A stretch of DNA of 37,680 nucleotides. Origin: Apostichopus parvimensis. Its lineage: Eukaryota; Echinodermata; Holothuroidea; Aspidochirotida; Stichopodidae. The DNA lies in NCBI GenBank assembly GCA_000934455.1, contig KN882606.1, positions 164,915 to 202,594 on the forward strand, given 5' to 3'. The notes beneath the pieces are model-generated. The model saw only the letters and a program-made list of their open reading frames with translations. It did not search any database and was not told the DNA's origin. The translations under genes and the position numbers were made by a program. Positions 24,582 to 34,054 of this stretch are shown here, one piece after another; positions within the stretch are counted from its first letter, which is position 1; every line of letters begins with the position of its first letter.

Positions 24582-24849
24582 AGTGAACCTTGCTTATATT
24601 CAAATTAAAATTTGTATTCAAAAGAATAACAACCCCCCGGGAGTTACTAGAACCTGGGGCAATGAAACACTTATCGAGAGATCCCCATTCTTGGGAAATA
24701 TCATCCAACATAAGTGAGTCCCAATGAATATCCTGAAGACAATAAACATGGCTACCATTACGCTTCAAATAATCAAAAACATCTCTCCTCTTTCTTGGGT
24801 CATGTAGTCCTCTACAATTCATAGATGAAATTGTCAGTTCGCCTGCCAT
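24582..24849 (-). CDS. LINE ORF2 N-terminus: AP-like endonuclease (truncated by gap)
   Basis: This encodes the N-terminal ~89 residues of the apurinic-like endonuclease that nicks target DNA for target-primed reverse transcription. Visible motifs are SSMNCRGLHD near residues 8-17 (conserved Asn), RDVFDYLKR near 22-30, VYCLQDIHW near 35-43, and NSRGVVILLN near 69-78. In VYCLQDIHW an Asp stands where L1 elements usually have the catalytic Glu; Asp is also seen in Tx1-like elements. The later catalytic Asp/His motifs and the reverse transcriptase would be in the N gap, so activity cannot be judged. The ATG at 24849-24847 is chosen because homology starts right after it. Confidence 0.85.
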
Positions 24850-25012
24850 TCGTTAAAAGTCTCAATATCATCCATTGAATAGTAATCCATCTGTCGACAC
24901 AAATTTTCAAGAGCATTTTTAAAATAAACACATACAGAAAAACACAAATAACAAACGTTATGTTCACAAATATCCATCACAAAACAGTTGCACGAGATTG
25001 AAGGATTTGAAG
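24582..25012 (-). mobile_element. LINE (L1/Tx1-type) 5' fragment in copy B
   Basis: Copy A has no such sequence at the corresponding place; copy-A-like sequence resumes exactly at 'gattgaagg' (A 17593, B ~25015). On the minus strand it holds an untranslated or ORF1-tail region (25012-24850) and then the start of ORF2. A preceding frame ends in ETFNEWQAN and its stop overlaps the ORF2 ATG, as an ORF1 end might. The motif 'gagattgaagg' occurs at 24995 and again at 25013, which fits a 5' junction. The 3' end is in the gap. Confidence 0.8.
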
Positions 25013-25403
25013 GAGATTGAAGGTTTGCTTTTGCAAATAGGAACATCGTGGCAAGATAATGTACAGTGAATATCCATTATAGAACGGTCATTGACCTTAA
25101 AGGTTATTCTGTAAACATATGTACTGTGTTTTTTTATATTGGTAGGAACTGCAAACAATAAGAATAGGTGAGGATACAAATGCACTTGATGTTTTATCTC
25201 TACTGTGTGTGGATTAACTGTAATGTTATCTAGGTTAATATTATGCTCATATCAAGAGTTTTTGTTGGATATGTGGGGGAAGGGTGGTCAAATGGTTGTA
25301 GTGGAGGAGGTTAGAGTACGAAAGACAGGTTGTCGATCAGATGAAAGGGACGATACTGTCAGACAGGAGATATTAGTGAGTATGTGTGTCCGGGTGATGG
25401 AAT

Positions 25404-25422
25404 GGGGGTGGGTGGGTGGGGG
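25404..25422 (+). other. G-quadruplex motif GGGGGTGGGTGGGTGGGGG
   Basis: Four G-runs with single-T loops, the arrangement known to give very stable parallel quadruplexes. Copy A at the matching place (17982-17996) lacks one GGGT unit. Confidence 0.7.
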
Positions 25423-25489
25423 ATGCTTGTTGGTAAAGGGTGTTGTTAGCAAGATAACCAAATAGTTATAAACGTAAATTAAGGAAATG

Positions 25490-25842
25490 GGGTAAGTGTT
25501 CCGGCATAGTTGTAGTGAGGGGTGGATAAGGACAACTTTAGGGCAGTATAGCTGAGAGGTGCCATATGCATGGATGAAGACTATTATATACTGTTTAATT
25601 TCTATCATTCTGTTTTTACTTTAACATTAATCTGCATTGATTATTACTTGATTTGTATACAAATTAAAGAAAAGGGCGTCCTGATTAAACAAGGAGTATT
25701 TGTTTTCTTGTTATGTAAATCTAAGTGATCAAAGTTTGTTTTATTATTTTGTGGTGATTTTGGCAAAGTTTTTTTTTTGTTTAACTCTGTAATACTTATA
25801 TCTTTGATAATAATATTGATAATGATAAGAGCATTGATTCTT
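25490..25842. other. Unique sequence right of copy B
   Basis: T-rich on the plus strand. No gene or repeat identified. Confidence 0.4.
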
Positions 25843-26420
25843 CCTCATATCTTAGTTTAATTACATCCCTTGTGTTTTGTCCTTGTACCAATTAGATATA
25901 TTGTTTCTAAGTTAAAACTAGGGCTTCCCATCTTCTTATTTCAACAATTTGCTAAAAAAAGTATCGCTAATATTTAAGTTTTTCTGTCCCATTTTGTTTC
26001 TATTTTACTAGACTCCCAATCGTAATATTCCTTACCATGAATGTTCTTTTATTGTTAGTGTATTTGCAATATTCAATGTCGTCTTCATTTGTTTGTGTTA
26101 CTTTACTCTACTACAATTATCTTAACGTGTCAATAAATCGTCAGTAATTATTGAATATATATTTATATCAATAATTCCTATCATGTTTAAAGCATTACTA
26201 TAAATGAGTTATTTGTTAAATGTTATTACTCCATGTTCTTTAATCTTTGAGATGGTTTTAAATGTCTTTTCATTTCTCTTCCTTCCTCCATATGTATGTT
26301 CATATTCTATGAAAATATTATGATTGCTAGACAGAGAACATGATAAAGGATAATCTCTGTATATTTGTTTGCTAGATAAAACAAAACACAAACACACTCC
26401 AAATATAACACTTTGCATAT
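25843..26420 (-). pseudogene. Decayed NLR LRR exon and flank
   Basis: Collinear with 33638-34210. On the plus strand, 'caattagatatatt', 'aaactagggc' and 'tattccttacc' occur in order in both, and then the LRR-exon region follows (26215-26370 against 34055-34210). The matching exon sequence here keeps an open minus-strand frame containing LSCSLSSNHNIFIEYEHTYG, against LSSGLSLPILTSIEMMTIHT in the better copy. Key hydrophobic positions are lost, the donor site is GTAATA instead of GTAAGT, and no companion exons remain because copy B ends just below. I read it as a dead duplicate of the right-hand NLR gene. Confidence 0.6.
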
Positions 26421-27658
26421 TGGAGAACCAACTTTAACATAAAATAGGTCAGTGACTGTAACATTTTGTAAATTGGAAAAATAAATTCAATCGTCTTTTA
26501 ATGTTTTTATCAAAAACACTTCAATGAAAAATCTACAAAACCTTGTTGTTACTGATTACTAAAAGCTGTGGACATGAATACGATGCGTCAGTTTGGGTAC
26601 GGCCTACAAAGGAGTGTTACATTTTAACCACAGTCAATTCCATGTTTGCCAATATAGTTGTAGCCAGATATGTATGCAATACTCCAAAATATATTTTGTC
26701 AAGGAACTTATACCTGTGATAGCCTATAAACTATAACATCACAACATAATTTCACAGGCTGGCCTAGACGTTCAATACCTAAATAACTACAACCGAATCT
26801 GCAAAACAGATTTCCCTTAATTCATGTAAGCTCCAGAAGCATATTTAAGATGAAAACAAACCAGTTCCAAAGATGTTAAAAAACAGGTACAGTCAAAACA
26901 TCTATGCTAGGTGCCAGTCGAAATATGATGTTTACTTAACAAAGGTCTAATAAAAAAAGATGGCGCTATCACAATAGGCCTTCGATGCCTTGCAGTGCTA
27001 GCGAAGAGTATTGTAGGTAGGACATACCTGAACACGCAATAGTTCAAATCTCCATGCAATGTATTGATGCTTCAAAAGAATTACAAACGTTTAGTCATTG
27101 TAGGTTAAGTCAGGGAAAACTAGATTGATATCAGGAGGCAAACGTTACAGTCATCTCAAAATATTCCAACAAAAGGGATCACCTTAACCACTGCAAAATG
27201 TACCTTTTGAATGTCTGTCAACAACAGATCATTTAAACTATAGAACTTCATTAATTTTAATTTTATAAAAGCACACTTGACTAGGGAGAACAAAAAAAAA
27301 GCAAACAAGTTTTCTCACAGTGTGAAATGGTTCTACCTCCAGCAAAATGACTACTACCGCAAATTGCTTCACCTGCCATGCATCTCAAGTTTCATGTTTA
27401 GCGAACACCCTCCTACCTCGTGGGAAGTTAGTAAACAAGTTTATTGTGATATTGATTCTTATCTATTTGGACTGAATATTTGAATCTTTGCTATTTGGAG
27501 TTCAAATTTCATAATTCATTAACTCATAAATAAACCAAATACCCATGTAAACTGAGATAGAAAGTTCAACGTATAAACCAATGACAAACACTAATAACAA
27601 CTTGTAGCACTTGAATTATCTACCAATATTTGTTTGTTTTTTCAACGAATTTTTGTTG
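26421..27658. other. No gene seen
   Basis: AT-rich, with only short open frames that have no family resemblance. A weak tRNA-like A/B-box pair near 26995-27055 was considered and not accepted. Confidence 0.45.
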
Positions 27659-27898
27659 TTGACTTAGAAAGAGATTTGGGCTGACTCTTGCAGTACAATG
27701 CCTTATTGACTTAGATAGATATTCGGGCTAACTTGTACAGTACCATGCCTGGTTGACTTAGAGAGAGACTCGGGCTGACCCGTGCAGTACCATGTCTTGT
27801 TTACTTAGAGAGAGATTCGGGCCGACTCATACAGTACCATGCCTGGTTGACTTAGAGAGAGATTCGGGCTGACTCGTACAGTACCATGCCTGGTTGAC
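27659..27898. repeat. Minisatellite, five 47-bp units
   Basis: Units start at 27659, 27706, 27753, 27800 and 27847, with a stub at 27894. The spacing is exactly 47 bp each time. The unit reads ttgacttagagagagattcg, then ggctgactcgtacagtacca, then tgcctgg. The first unit is the most diverged and the last three are the most alike, with no length change. It is followed by a G-rich run (27917-27940). Confidence 0.95.
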
Positions 27899-28231
27899 TC
27901 AAATCCCTTATTTTTGGCGGGAGGGGGGGGGGAGGAGCGGAGACTAACTTTTGTCTTTCATGCAATTATTTATAACATTAAAACAAAACATGAATATTTG
28001 AGCGTAAATCTTTATTCAGTGAATCATATAAATACATTTCTATAGTTGGATAAATTAAAAGACTTTGTGAGCGTTGCAGAATGACGAACCTGATCAAACC
28101 AAAGATGGTACTTTTGACGAATGTTAATTTTATATACATGTTCCATCGGGCATAAGTACTGCGGCAACATTTCACACGGTATGGTTCTGACTAATCATGA
28201 TCATTTACTTATATTGAGGAGCGTTTAAGAA

Positions 28232-28760
28232 GATAAGGTTGAGGTTGCGGTCGACGTTTGAGCACCAGAGTGTTTAGAAAAGGGTCGACGTTTGAGCACC
28301 ATAGTGTTGAGGTGAGGGTGTCGACATTTGAGCACCATAGTGTTGAGGTTGAGGTTGACATTTGGGCAACATAGTGTTGAGGGTGGATTTGACGTTTAGA
28401 CAAGTTACTGTTGAGGGTGAGGTTGACATTTAGACACCATACTGTTGAGGGTGCAGTTGACGTTTGGGCACATAGTGTTGAGGTTCGGGCTGACGTTTGG
28501 GCACCATAGTGTTGATGTTGAGGTTGACATCTGGGCACCATAGTGTTGAGGGTGGAGTTGACGTTAGACACCATACTGTTGAGGGTGAGGTTGATATTTG
28601 GGCACAATAGTGTTGAGGGTCGAGTTGACGTTAGACACCATACTGTTGAGGGTGAGGTTGATATTTGGGCACAATAGTGTTGACGGTCGAGTGGACGTTA
28701 AGACGCCGTACTGTTGAGGGTGATGTTGACATTTGGGCACCACAGTGTTGAGGGTGGAGT
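28232..28760. repeat. Minisatellite, 15 units of ~34 bp
   Basis: Anchoring on the 'gac/gat' of gttgacatttgggcaccat, unit anchors lie at 28253, 28287, 28323, 28357, 28391, 28425, 28459, 28492, 28526, 28560, 28593, 28627, 28660, 28694 and 28728; the spacing is 33-36 bp. In the right half two unit types alternate ('acgttagacaccatactgtt' and 'atatttgggcacaatagtgt'), giving a ~67-bp higher-order repeat. Minus-strand frames across it read degenerate NVNLTLNS/STLWCSN peptides but shift frame from unit to unit, so they are not coding. Confidence 0.95.
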
Positions 28761-29264
28761 CAAACAAGTAGATCGAAAGTAATTTAAAGATGACATGTAA
28801 ACATCTGACTTACCGTATGTTATACAGCAGTAAGACAAGCTCACAATATCAAATGCAAAATGGGACATTATATCGGTAACAAACATATATTTACATATAG
28901 TTATGACATTCTTTGCTATGCTTAAAATACCGTTGTCAAAATGAAGATGAGATACAACGCTAACATCAAGTTTATTGCATTTCAGAGTTTTAATCTCTTG
29001 TTTCAATGCCGTTTTTATTTCACATTTTATAATTGGAAATTTTAGGAAACTGCTTTGGTGGGTTTAATTTATTTCGCTAATTTTCTGTTTAAAACAATTA
29101 CCGAATTTGAAAGGATCGAAGAAAGAACAGTCTAGTTTTTATAATAGAAACGACAACAGGAAATGTTCAAATACGATTACAAATGTTTAATATCGTAATT
29201 TTCTGTTGATCAATAATACTACTCATTAGTAACTCGTATTAAGTTTTATCATGACGAAAATTAA
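28761..29264. other. No gene seen
   Basis: AT-rich unique sequence between the minisatellite and a diverged duplication; nothing supported. Confidence 0.4.
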
Positions 29265-29755
29265 TTGTATTTCAAATAACACCGATGATAACGCAAACTA
29301 AGTTCTTTTTCTATCTTTTATTACTTGTAAGCTCTATATTAGAAATATTTTTAATTAATTCCAGATTAATAAAATAAAACAATCAGTTATGTTTTATGAA
29401 GCAATACGTCAAAAAGTGAAAGCTTAAAAACAACGCAATAAATAGAGCAACTTAAAAGCAAACTTTGACGGTCTTTACTTTTAAGATGGGGTACTTTTCA
29501 GCACTTTTTAAGGTGAATACAACTATTTGTATTTTCGATTGCACTGATTTAACACAAATTAAGTTAGTTCTTTAGCATTTATCACTTAGAAGCTCAATAT
29601 ATAGAACAAAGACAGTACATAAATTCCAAATGAATACTTCCTTTTATTTTTACATTCTATTAGTGAAGCACTACGCCCAAAAAAATATCAAAACTTTAAA
29701 AAGAAAGAAAACAATAATATAGAGTGTAAAATCAAAAGCTAAAAAGACGGATTAC
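29265..29755. repeat. Diverged ~265-bp tandem duplication
   Basis: The left copy (29265-29490) and right copy (29526-29755) share ordered landmarks offset by 261-279 bp: 'aaactaagttcttt', 'gtaagctcta', 'gaagcaatacg' and 'aaaagcaaactttgacgg' against their right-hand counterparts. It is strongly eroded and non-coding. Confidence 0.55.
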
Positions 29756-30188
29756 TAAAACAAAATAAAATGAATATTAAATGTTAATTCAGAGATATTT
29801 TACCTAATGGATAATGTTATATGAAAGTTTATAATGTTTAAACAACTAATTTTATCAATAAAAGTGCATATTACTTTCACATTGTACTGATCTGATGTAT
29901 AATAGGTCTTCATTGTTTTTCCTTACATATTCTAAAATATTCAAGGCAAAGCATTTTTATTTATCTTCAACAAGTTGAGTAAGTTCATTCTACCGTGAAC
30001 AGTCTACCGTAACTCATCAATGAGAGTAACTATACCCACATGTCACAAGAATTGATAAGAGTTTTGACGTCATTTAATGAGTGTCATCCATCACTCATTA
30101 TTCTTTCTTATCTAAGTATAAAAATTATAAAATTATGCACATATGAGATTATCAATTTGATACAGACTTGGTCTGTATGAGAACTTGT
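29756..30188. other. Putative 3' UTR/flank of the right-hand gene
   Basis: Lies 3' of the last candidate exon on the minus strand. Plus-strand 'tttatt' near 29957-29962 reads AATAAA on the minus strand and could be a polyadenylation signal about 230 bases after the stop. Nothing else seen. Confidence 0.3.
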
Positions 30189-30290
30189 CTAAACAATTAG
30201 TTTGTATTTGGCCTGTACTAATACACTTAGAATGCATTTAACACACTCAGTCAATAACATGTCAGTGAGTAGGGGCTGGTCCAATATCAA
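30189..30290 (-). CDS. Candidate terminal exon, right-hand NLR-locus gene
   Basis: Acceptor ttatttcttcag, then 33 codons in phase 0 (LILDQPLLTDMLLTECVKCI and on) to TAG at 30191-30189. It joins in frame to the exon ending at 30385 across a 94-bp intron. The peptide is hydrophobic and not recognised. The alternative is read-through of the previous exon, which gives a stop two codons after its donor. Confidence 0.35.
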   Translation of the reverse strand: MILDQPLLTDMLLTECVKCILSVLVQAKYKLIV

Positions 30291-30384
30291 CTGAAGAAAT
30301 AATATCAGCAATCATGCTAAGTTAGCTAACTACTTTGAATCCTCTGTACGTCTGCTGTTTGTTTTGTTTCTGTCATTAGTTTAC

Positions 30385-30447
30385 CTTTTCGATCGGCTTG
30401 AAGATTTTCATCTCGGGGAGTTCAATGTTTTCTGCCATTCGGAATCC
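30385..30447 (-). CDS. Candidate 21-codon internal exon
   Basis: Acceptor tttactcatcag, donor GTAAAC, 63 nt, phase 0 to 0: GFRMAENIELPEMKIFKPIE. The other two frames contain stops, so only the phase that matches its neighbours is open. The intron to the previous exon is only 70 bp. Family unknown. Confidence 0.45.
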
Positions 30448-30517
30448 CTGATGAGTAAAATATAATATGAAGTTTCAATTAGTTATATTTCAAGCAGCCA
30501 CAAACAGGTTTACCTAC

Positions 30518-30634
30518 CAACTTTCTTCTATACTTAAAAACAACAAAGTTCCTTAATGGCGAGACGGCCATTTTGTTTTGAGATTCTTCATTGTCTTGAA
30601 GGTCATTCTTACTTCCCTTGCTTTTGAAACAGTC
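30518..30634 (-). CDS. Candidate 39-codon internal exon
   Basis: Acceptor atcttgatag, donor GTAGGT, 117 nt, phase 0 to 0. The peptide is hydrophilic, then basic: DCFKSKGSKNDLQDNEESQN followed by KMAVSPLRNFVVFKYRRKL. It has the character of a cytoplasmic linker or tail, but I cannot name a domain. Phase fits both neighbours. A second frame is open to a TAA inside the exon and cannot be fully excluded. Confidence 0.45.
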
Positions 30635-30816
30635 CTATCAAGATAAAATTCTAAATTAAAGTAGTCGATTGCATTACATTAAAACTAATCGTGTTACTAG
30701 AAATACAAATCTATTAACTATAAATTAATATTTTTTCATCAGTCCTTTTAAATGTCTCTTGCATTTAATTGTCGGCTTACATTACACACGAGTTGTTAAC
30801 AAGTAAAATTACCTAC

Positions 30817-30842
30817 CTGTAGTAGTAGCGGAAGTTGCTCAA
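30817..30842 (-). CDS. Candidate 26-nt micro-exon
   Basis: Acceptor ttccccgtttag, donor GTAGGT. Read in phase 1 to 0 it gives (G/V)EQLPLLLQ. The splice signals are good but the exon is very short, so it is supported mainly by phase agreement on both sides. Confidence 0.35.
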
Positions 30843-31447
30843 CTAAACGGGGAAAAACATACAAGAACAAAGTAAGTAAGAATACTAAATACCACTGCTT
30901 TTAAAATGATTACTTGATTCTCTACTGTTATCGGACCTTTGGTTTCAACCTGTACAATGTAACACTATATATATAGAATACACATACACGTCAGTATATA
31001 AGATGAACCTGGGCAAGTATCATAGACATATTGTCTGGATTTCTGCAATAACTTCACAACGATAAAATATTGTCAATGTGAGAGTTGTTTTTGTGTCTAT
31101 CAATTGTCTACTATTTTATTATATTAGTTTTGCATTAAGATGCAGGCATTATTCTTATACTATAGCATGATATTAAATATATTACCATGCAAATATAAAG
31201 CGATCAGATACTCGATTGGCATTACTTCAGTTTTGTTTTCCAAAATGTTAAGGACATATTTATATGTCCATGACTAAGGTATACATTCGTATGTTTACTT
31301 TGAGGAGGGAGGTGGCTGCATAATGCCTAATACGATATCACTCAAAATGACACGTAATGTATCTTTGCTGATTTCACTGGTGACTGCCAATCACTGAATA
31401 TTCAGCATTGTTGAAAACATATCGACATTTATGTGCGAATGTCATAC

Positions 31448-31495
31448 CTCTTTGGAGTAATCCGCATCCGTCAATACTTCCCCAATAGCCTTCCT
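31448..31495 (-). CDS. Candidate 48-nt exon
   Basis: Strong acceptor (T-rich tract, then ttattaacag) and donor GTATGA. In phase 1 to 1 it reads EEGYWGSIDGCGLLQR, which fits the chain. In phase 0 it reads RKAIGEVLTDADYSKE, which is also open, so the frame is not settled by this exon alone. Confidence 0.4.
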
Positions 31496-31628
31496 CTGTT
31501 AATAAAAAAAAAAGACAAAAGTCTTTACATAAAAATCGTTTCCACCTTTTAATGACTTCAATGTACCTCTCTCTAATGGATTGTCTCCATAGTGACGAGA
31601 ACTGTAGAATACAGGTAGGGAGCGAAAC

Positions 31629-31718
31629 CTTGAAAAGGAAACATGACTACTTTGAAAATCATATTCTGCCAATTGACTCGAATGTGTGTAATACAAACAG
31701 TAAGTAGCTGGTAACTCC
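31629..31718 (-). CDS. Candidate 90-nt exon
   Basis: Two acceptors are possible: tttaatcag giving 31718 (phase 1 in), or ttggcag giving 31665 (phase 0 in). The second is the one that joins in frame to the exon ending at 32811. Donor GTTTCG at 31628 is weak at +3. The peptide ends NMIFKVVMFPFQ; the longer form adds SYQLLTVCITHIRVNWQ. Family unknown. Confidence 0.35.
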
Positions 31719-32810
31719 CTGATTAAATACATTAATAATATTTTGTTACTTTGATTTTATTTATTTATTTGCCAAAATAAACACATCTGTGTGTTGCTAC
31801 CTATATCTTCCACGTCCACTATAAATAATTGTATGCACCCTCTCAAGAGAAGCGTACGGAGCAAGTGCGCAATGAATGTTACATTACTCTCGCATATCAA
31901 CTGTCCTCACGATCGCTAAAAGCAGAAACCGTGGACATGGTTCTAATGATTATCTGTTAATTATTGTTATAGTTCTTGTTTGGAAAGTTGAAGGGGTCGC
32001 TATATTTTTGGAAGAGTTCATGTTTGTTGATATCTCCGGGTTCTTGTACTTCGGAATGGTGTTGTTTCTAATCATTTCACATAAAAACTTACCTTTAAAC
32101 ATAATATTATTTAATCATAACTTTCCCTCCCCCCCCCCCTCTCCAAAGGCTTCCAATGGTGTTGAAAAGTGGCGTGGTGATTGGAAGGGTGCTACCGTAG
32201 TAATGACGATATTCGTCCCTGACATAATGCAAATATCACTCGACTGAATCAATTGTCCGGAGTTGTGCCCTCTACACCAACCCCTCCCCTTTGCCCACGG
32301 AACTGGTTCTCAACCTTCCGCAATTGGACAAAAACTATCACTTTGTTTAAATATTCAGACGTTGGATGAGCGCACTCTTTAAGAAATTTATTGTTTATAC
32401 TTTGTAACTTTTCATCACTCCCCCAGAGTCCTGTCTCCCGCCCCTTAGTTTAATTAAAAACGCTGCATAAAACATTCATAGCAATGCACATTCACTGATT
32501 TGTTCCCGAAGTTTTTCGCTATTCTAGGTTTTGATAGAAAAATTCAAAAACAAGCAAATTTGCTACAACTCTTATATGCGATGTGCAAAATGTTCACATC
32601 ACACAAGTTATTTGGCAAAGTTTACATAATTTCTTTTACAGCAGTTATTTTTTGAAACCAGTGGATAAAGTGATAATTTTGAAGTATTTAGCACAAACCA
32701 CCTTGTATGAATGCAATGTGTAAATGCATGAGGTTTTAATAGGACACTTACAGACCTATTAGGCATTTCTAATTTAAGCTTAAAGTAAATGAATAAAAAG
32801 AAATTATTAC
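31719..32810. other. Intron-like stretch
   Basis: Contains a poly-C run (32131-32140) and an open plus-strand frame at 31876-32247 that I consider spurious. A missing exon could lie here if the longer form of the 31629-31718 exon is used. Confidence 0.35.
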
Positions 32811-32908
32811 AGGAAATATCGATTCAGTTAGATAATCCAGCTCCCAACAGCCAGACTGGAGATTTAGTCGGTATTCACGATTGCCATACCCGTACGGATG
32901 CCAGATAA
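32811..32908 (-). CDS. NLR C-terminal exon (WHPYGYGNREYRLNL)
   Basis: Acceptor gttcctttcgtag, phase 1 in. The translation is VIWHPYGYGNREYRLNLQSG followed by CWELDYLTESIFP. It continues in frame the peptide FKLNAMEVE of the exon before it. The sequence has the character of the post-LRR C-terminus of invertebrate NLRs, by my recollection of that family. It either splices at GTAATA (32810-32805, phase 0 out) or reads on 13 codons to TAG at 32771-32769, which would be the end of the protein. Confidence 0.6.
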
Positions 32909-33363
32909 CTACGAAAGGAACAAAATAAGTTTATCTTATTTTACAAAAGAATGTAGGGTTATTTGGAGTTTGACGTTATCACATTAGATCATCATACAAA
33001 AAAAAAACTAAATGCAGGACTTAACTGTTTTTATTAGATCAAGCCGTGATTATCATGTACGTGAACATAATTTATATGTGAAAAATAACTTCCTTAATAG
33101 ACTAACATTTAACTTTCCATTGCATAGGTGCACTGCACGCAAACTTCACCCACCCACACAATTCACTAACTAGTGACAAGTCTGAGATCAGAATTTGTAA
33201 GGTATCAGTTAGAATTGAAAATGCTACATGATAAATTCAATTATTGTATACAAAATTATATGAAACCTTCTTTGGATTCCATGTGTGAATTGAAACGAAT
33301 TAAAACATAATAATGACCAATGTAATTGATCAATAGAAAGGTAAAATATTATCTTTACTGTAC

Positions 33364-33440
33364 CTTCTACCTCCATTGCATTCAATTTGAAAAGATAATC
33401 ACCGGTAGGTACATAAGGAGGGACCAAACAGTTATAAAAT
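33364..33440 (-). CDS. NLR exon after the LRR exon
   Basis: Acceptor tttcatcag, donor GTACAG, 77 nt, phase 2 in and 1 out: FYNCLVPPYVPTGDYLFKLN followed by AMEVE. It joins the preceding exon's KRLKEL through a split Val codon, giving KRLKELVFYNCL, a normal leucine-rich-repeat register. Phase is right on both sides and the other frames break, so I regard it as a real exon of the same gene. Confidence 0.65.
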
Positions 33441-33637
33441 CTGATGAAAACGAAATGATATTAAAATTAATCATGAAAGAAACGCTGTATGTTTGAGTGT
33501 CAAAGAGGATGGAAGGAGTCGTTCCTTAAATAAAGAGACTCGGTTCAACTTAGACTATCATAACTGTTTATCTTCAGTTTGCCAGCGAAATCAAACATTT
33601 ACCAAATTTATTGATGACGATTACTTGTACTATAAAT

Positions 33638-34054
33638 GCCTCATATCTTTGTCTAAATTCATCCTAATGTGTTGTTATTGTTTCAATTAGATATATTCTT
33701 GTTAAACTTAAACTAGGGCCTCATATCTTCCTATATCAACTAGTTTAATTTTTCTGAAGAATATATTATAACATTTTGTGTTTGTCTGTCTCAGTTTGTT
33801 GTCTCTATTTTACTTTCCCATTAATCATATTCCTTACCTGATGACTGTTTTTTTCATTGTTAGTTTATTTCTGTATTCAATGTCTTCTTCAATTGTTTTG
33901 GTTTACTTCTACAATTACCTAAGCCTATCAAAAAACATTCAGTCATTATTAATTATGACCATATTAATAATTCCAAGCTAGTTTACATCATCAATATTAT
34001 TTATTTATTTTATTAATTACTAATATTATTTGCACATTTATTAATTATACTTAC
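33638..34054. repeat. Intron segment duplicated at 25843-26214
   Basis: Collinear with 25843-26214 over about 400 bp with roughly two-thirds of positions matching by eye. Together with the LRR exon next to it this is the source or sister of the decayed copy. No exon seen in it. Confidence 0.65.

Larger units (their letters stand above)
18063..25489. repeat. Segmental duplication, copy B (~7.4 kb incl. gap)
   Basis: Direct tandem copy of 10262-18062. The offset is ~7,842 bp at the left end and ~7,423 bp at the right end because of indels. The counterpart of A 16556-17597 is absent or hidden: in its place lie a 625-N gap and a LINE fragment. The right breakpoint is aaattaaggaaatg followed by unique ggggtaagtgttcc. 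No intact gene recognised apart from the small ORFs noted. Confidence 0.9.

Noticed and set aside
23947-24717. Plus-strand frames spanning the N run
   Set aside because: Almost wholly undefined residues from the assembly gap.
26985-27055. tRNA-like A/B boxes (tagcgaagag ... agttcaaatctcc)
   Set aside because: No acceptor stem or anticodon arm pairing could be drawn and the B box is imperfect; at most a weak SINE-head resemblance.
28209-29006. Three overlapping minus-strand frames over the 34-bp minisatellite
   Set aside because: The unit length is not a multiple of three, so frames rotate; the peptides are products of the repeat.
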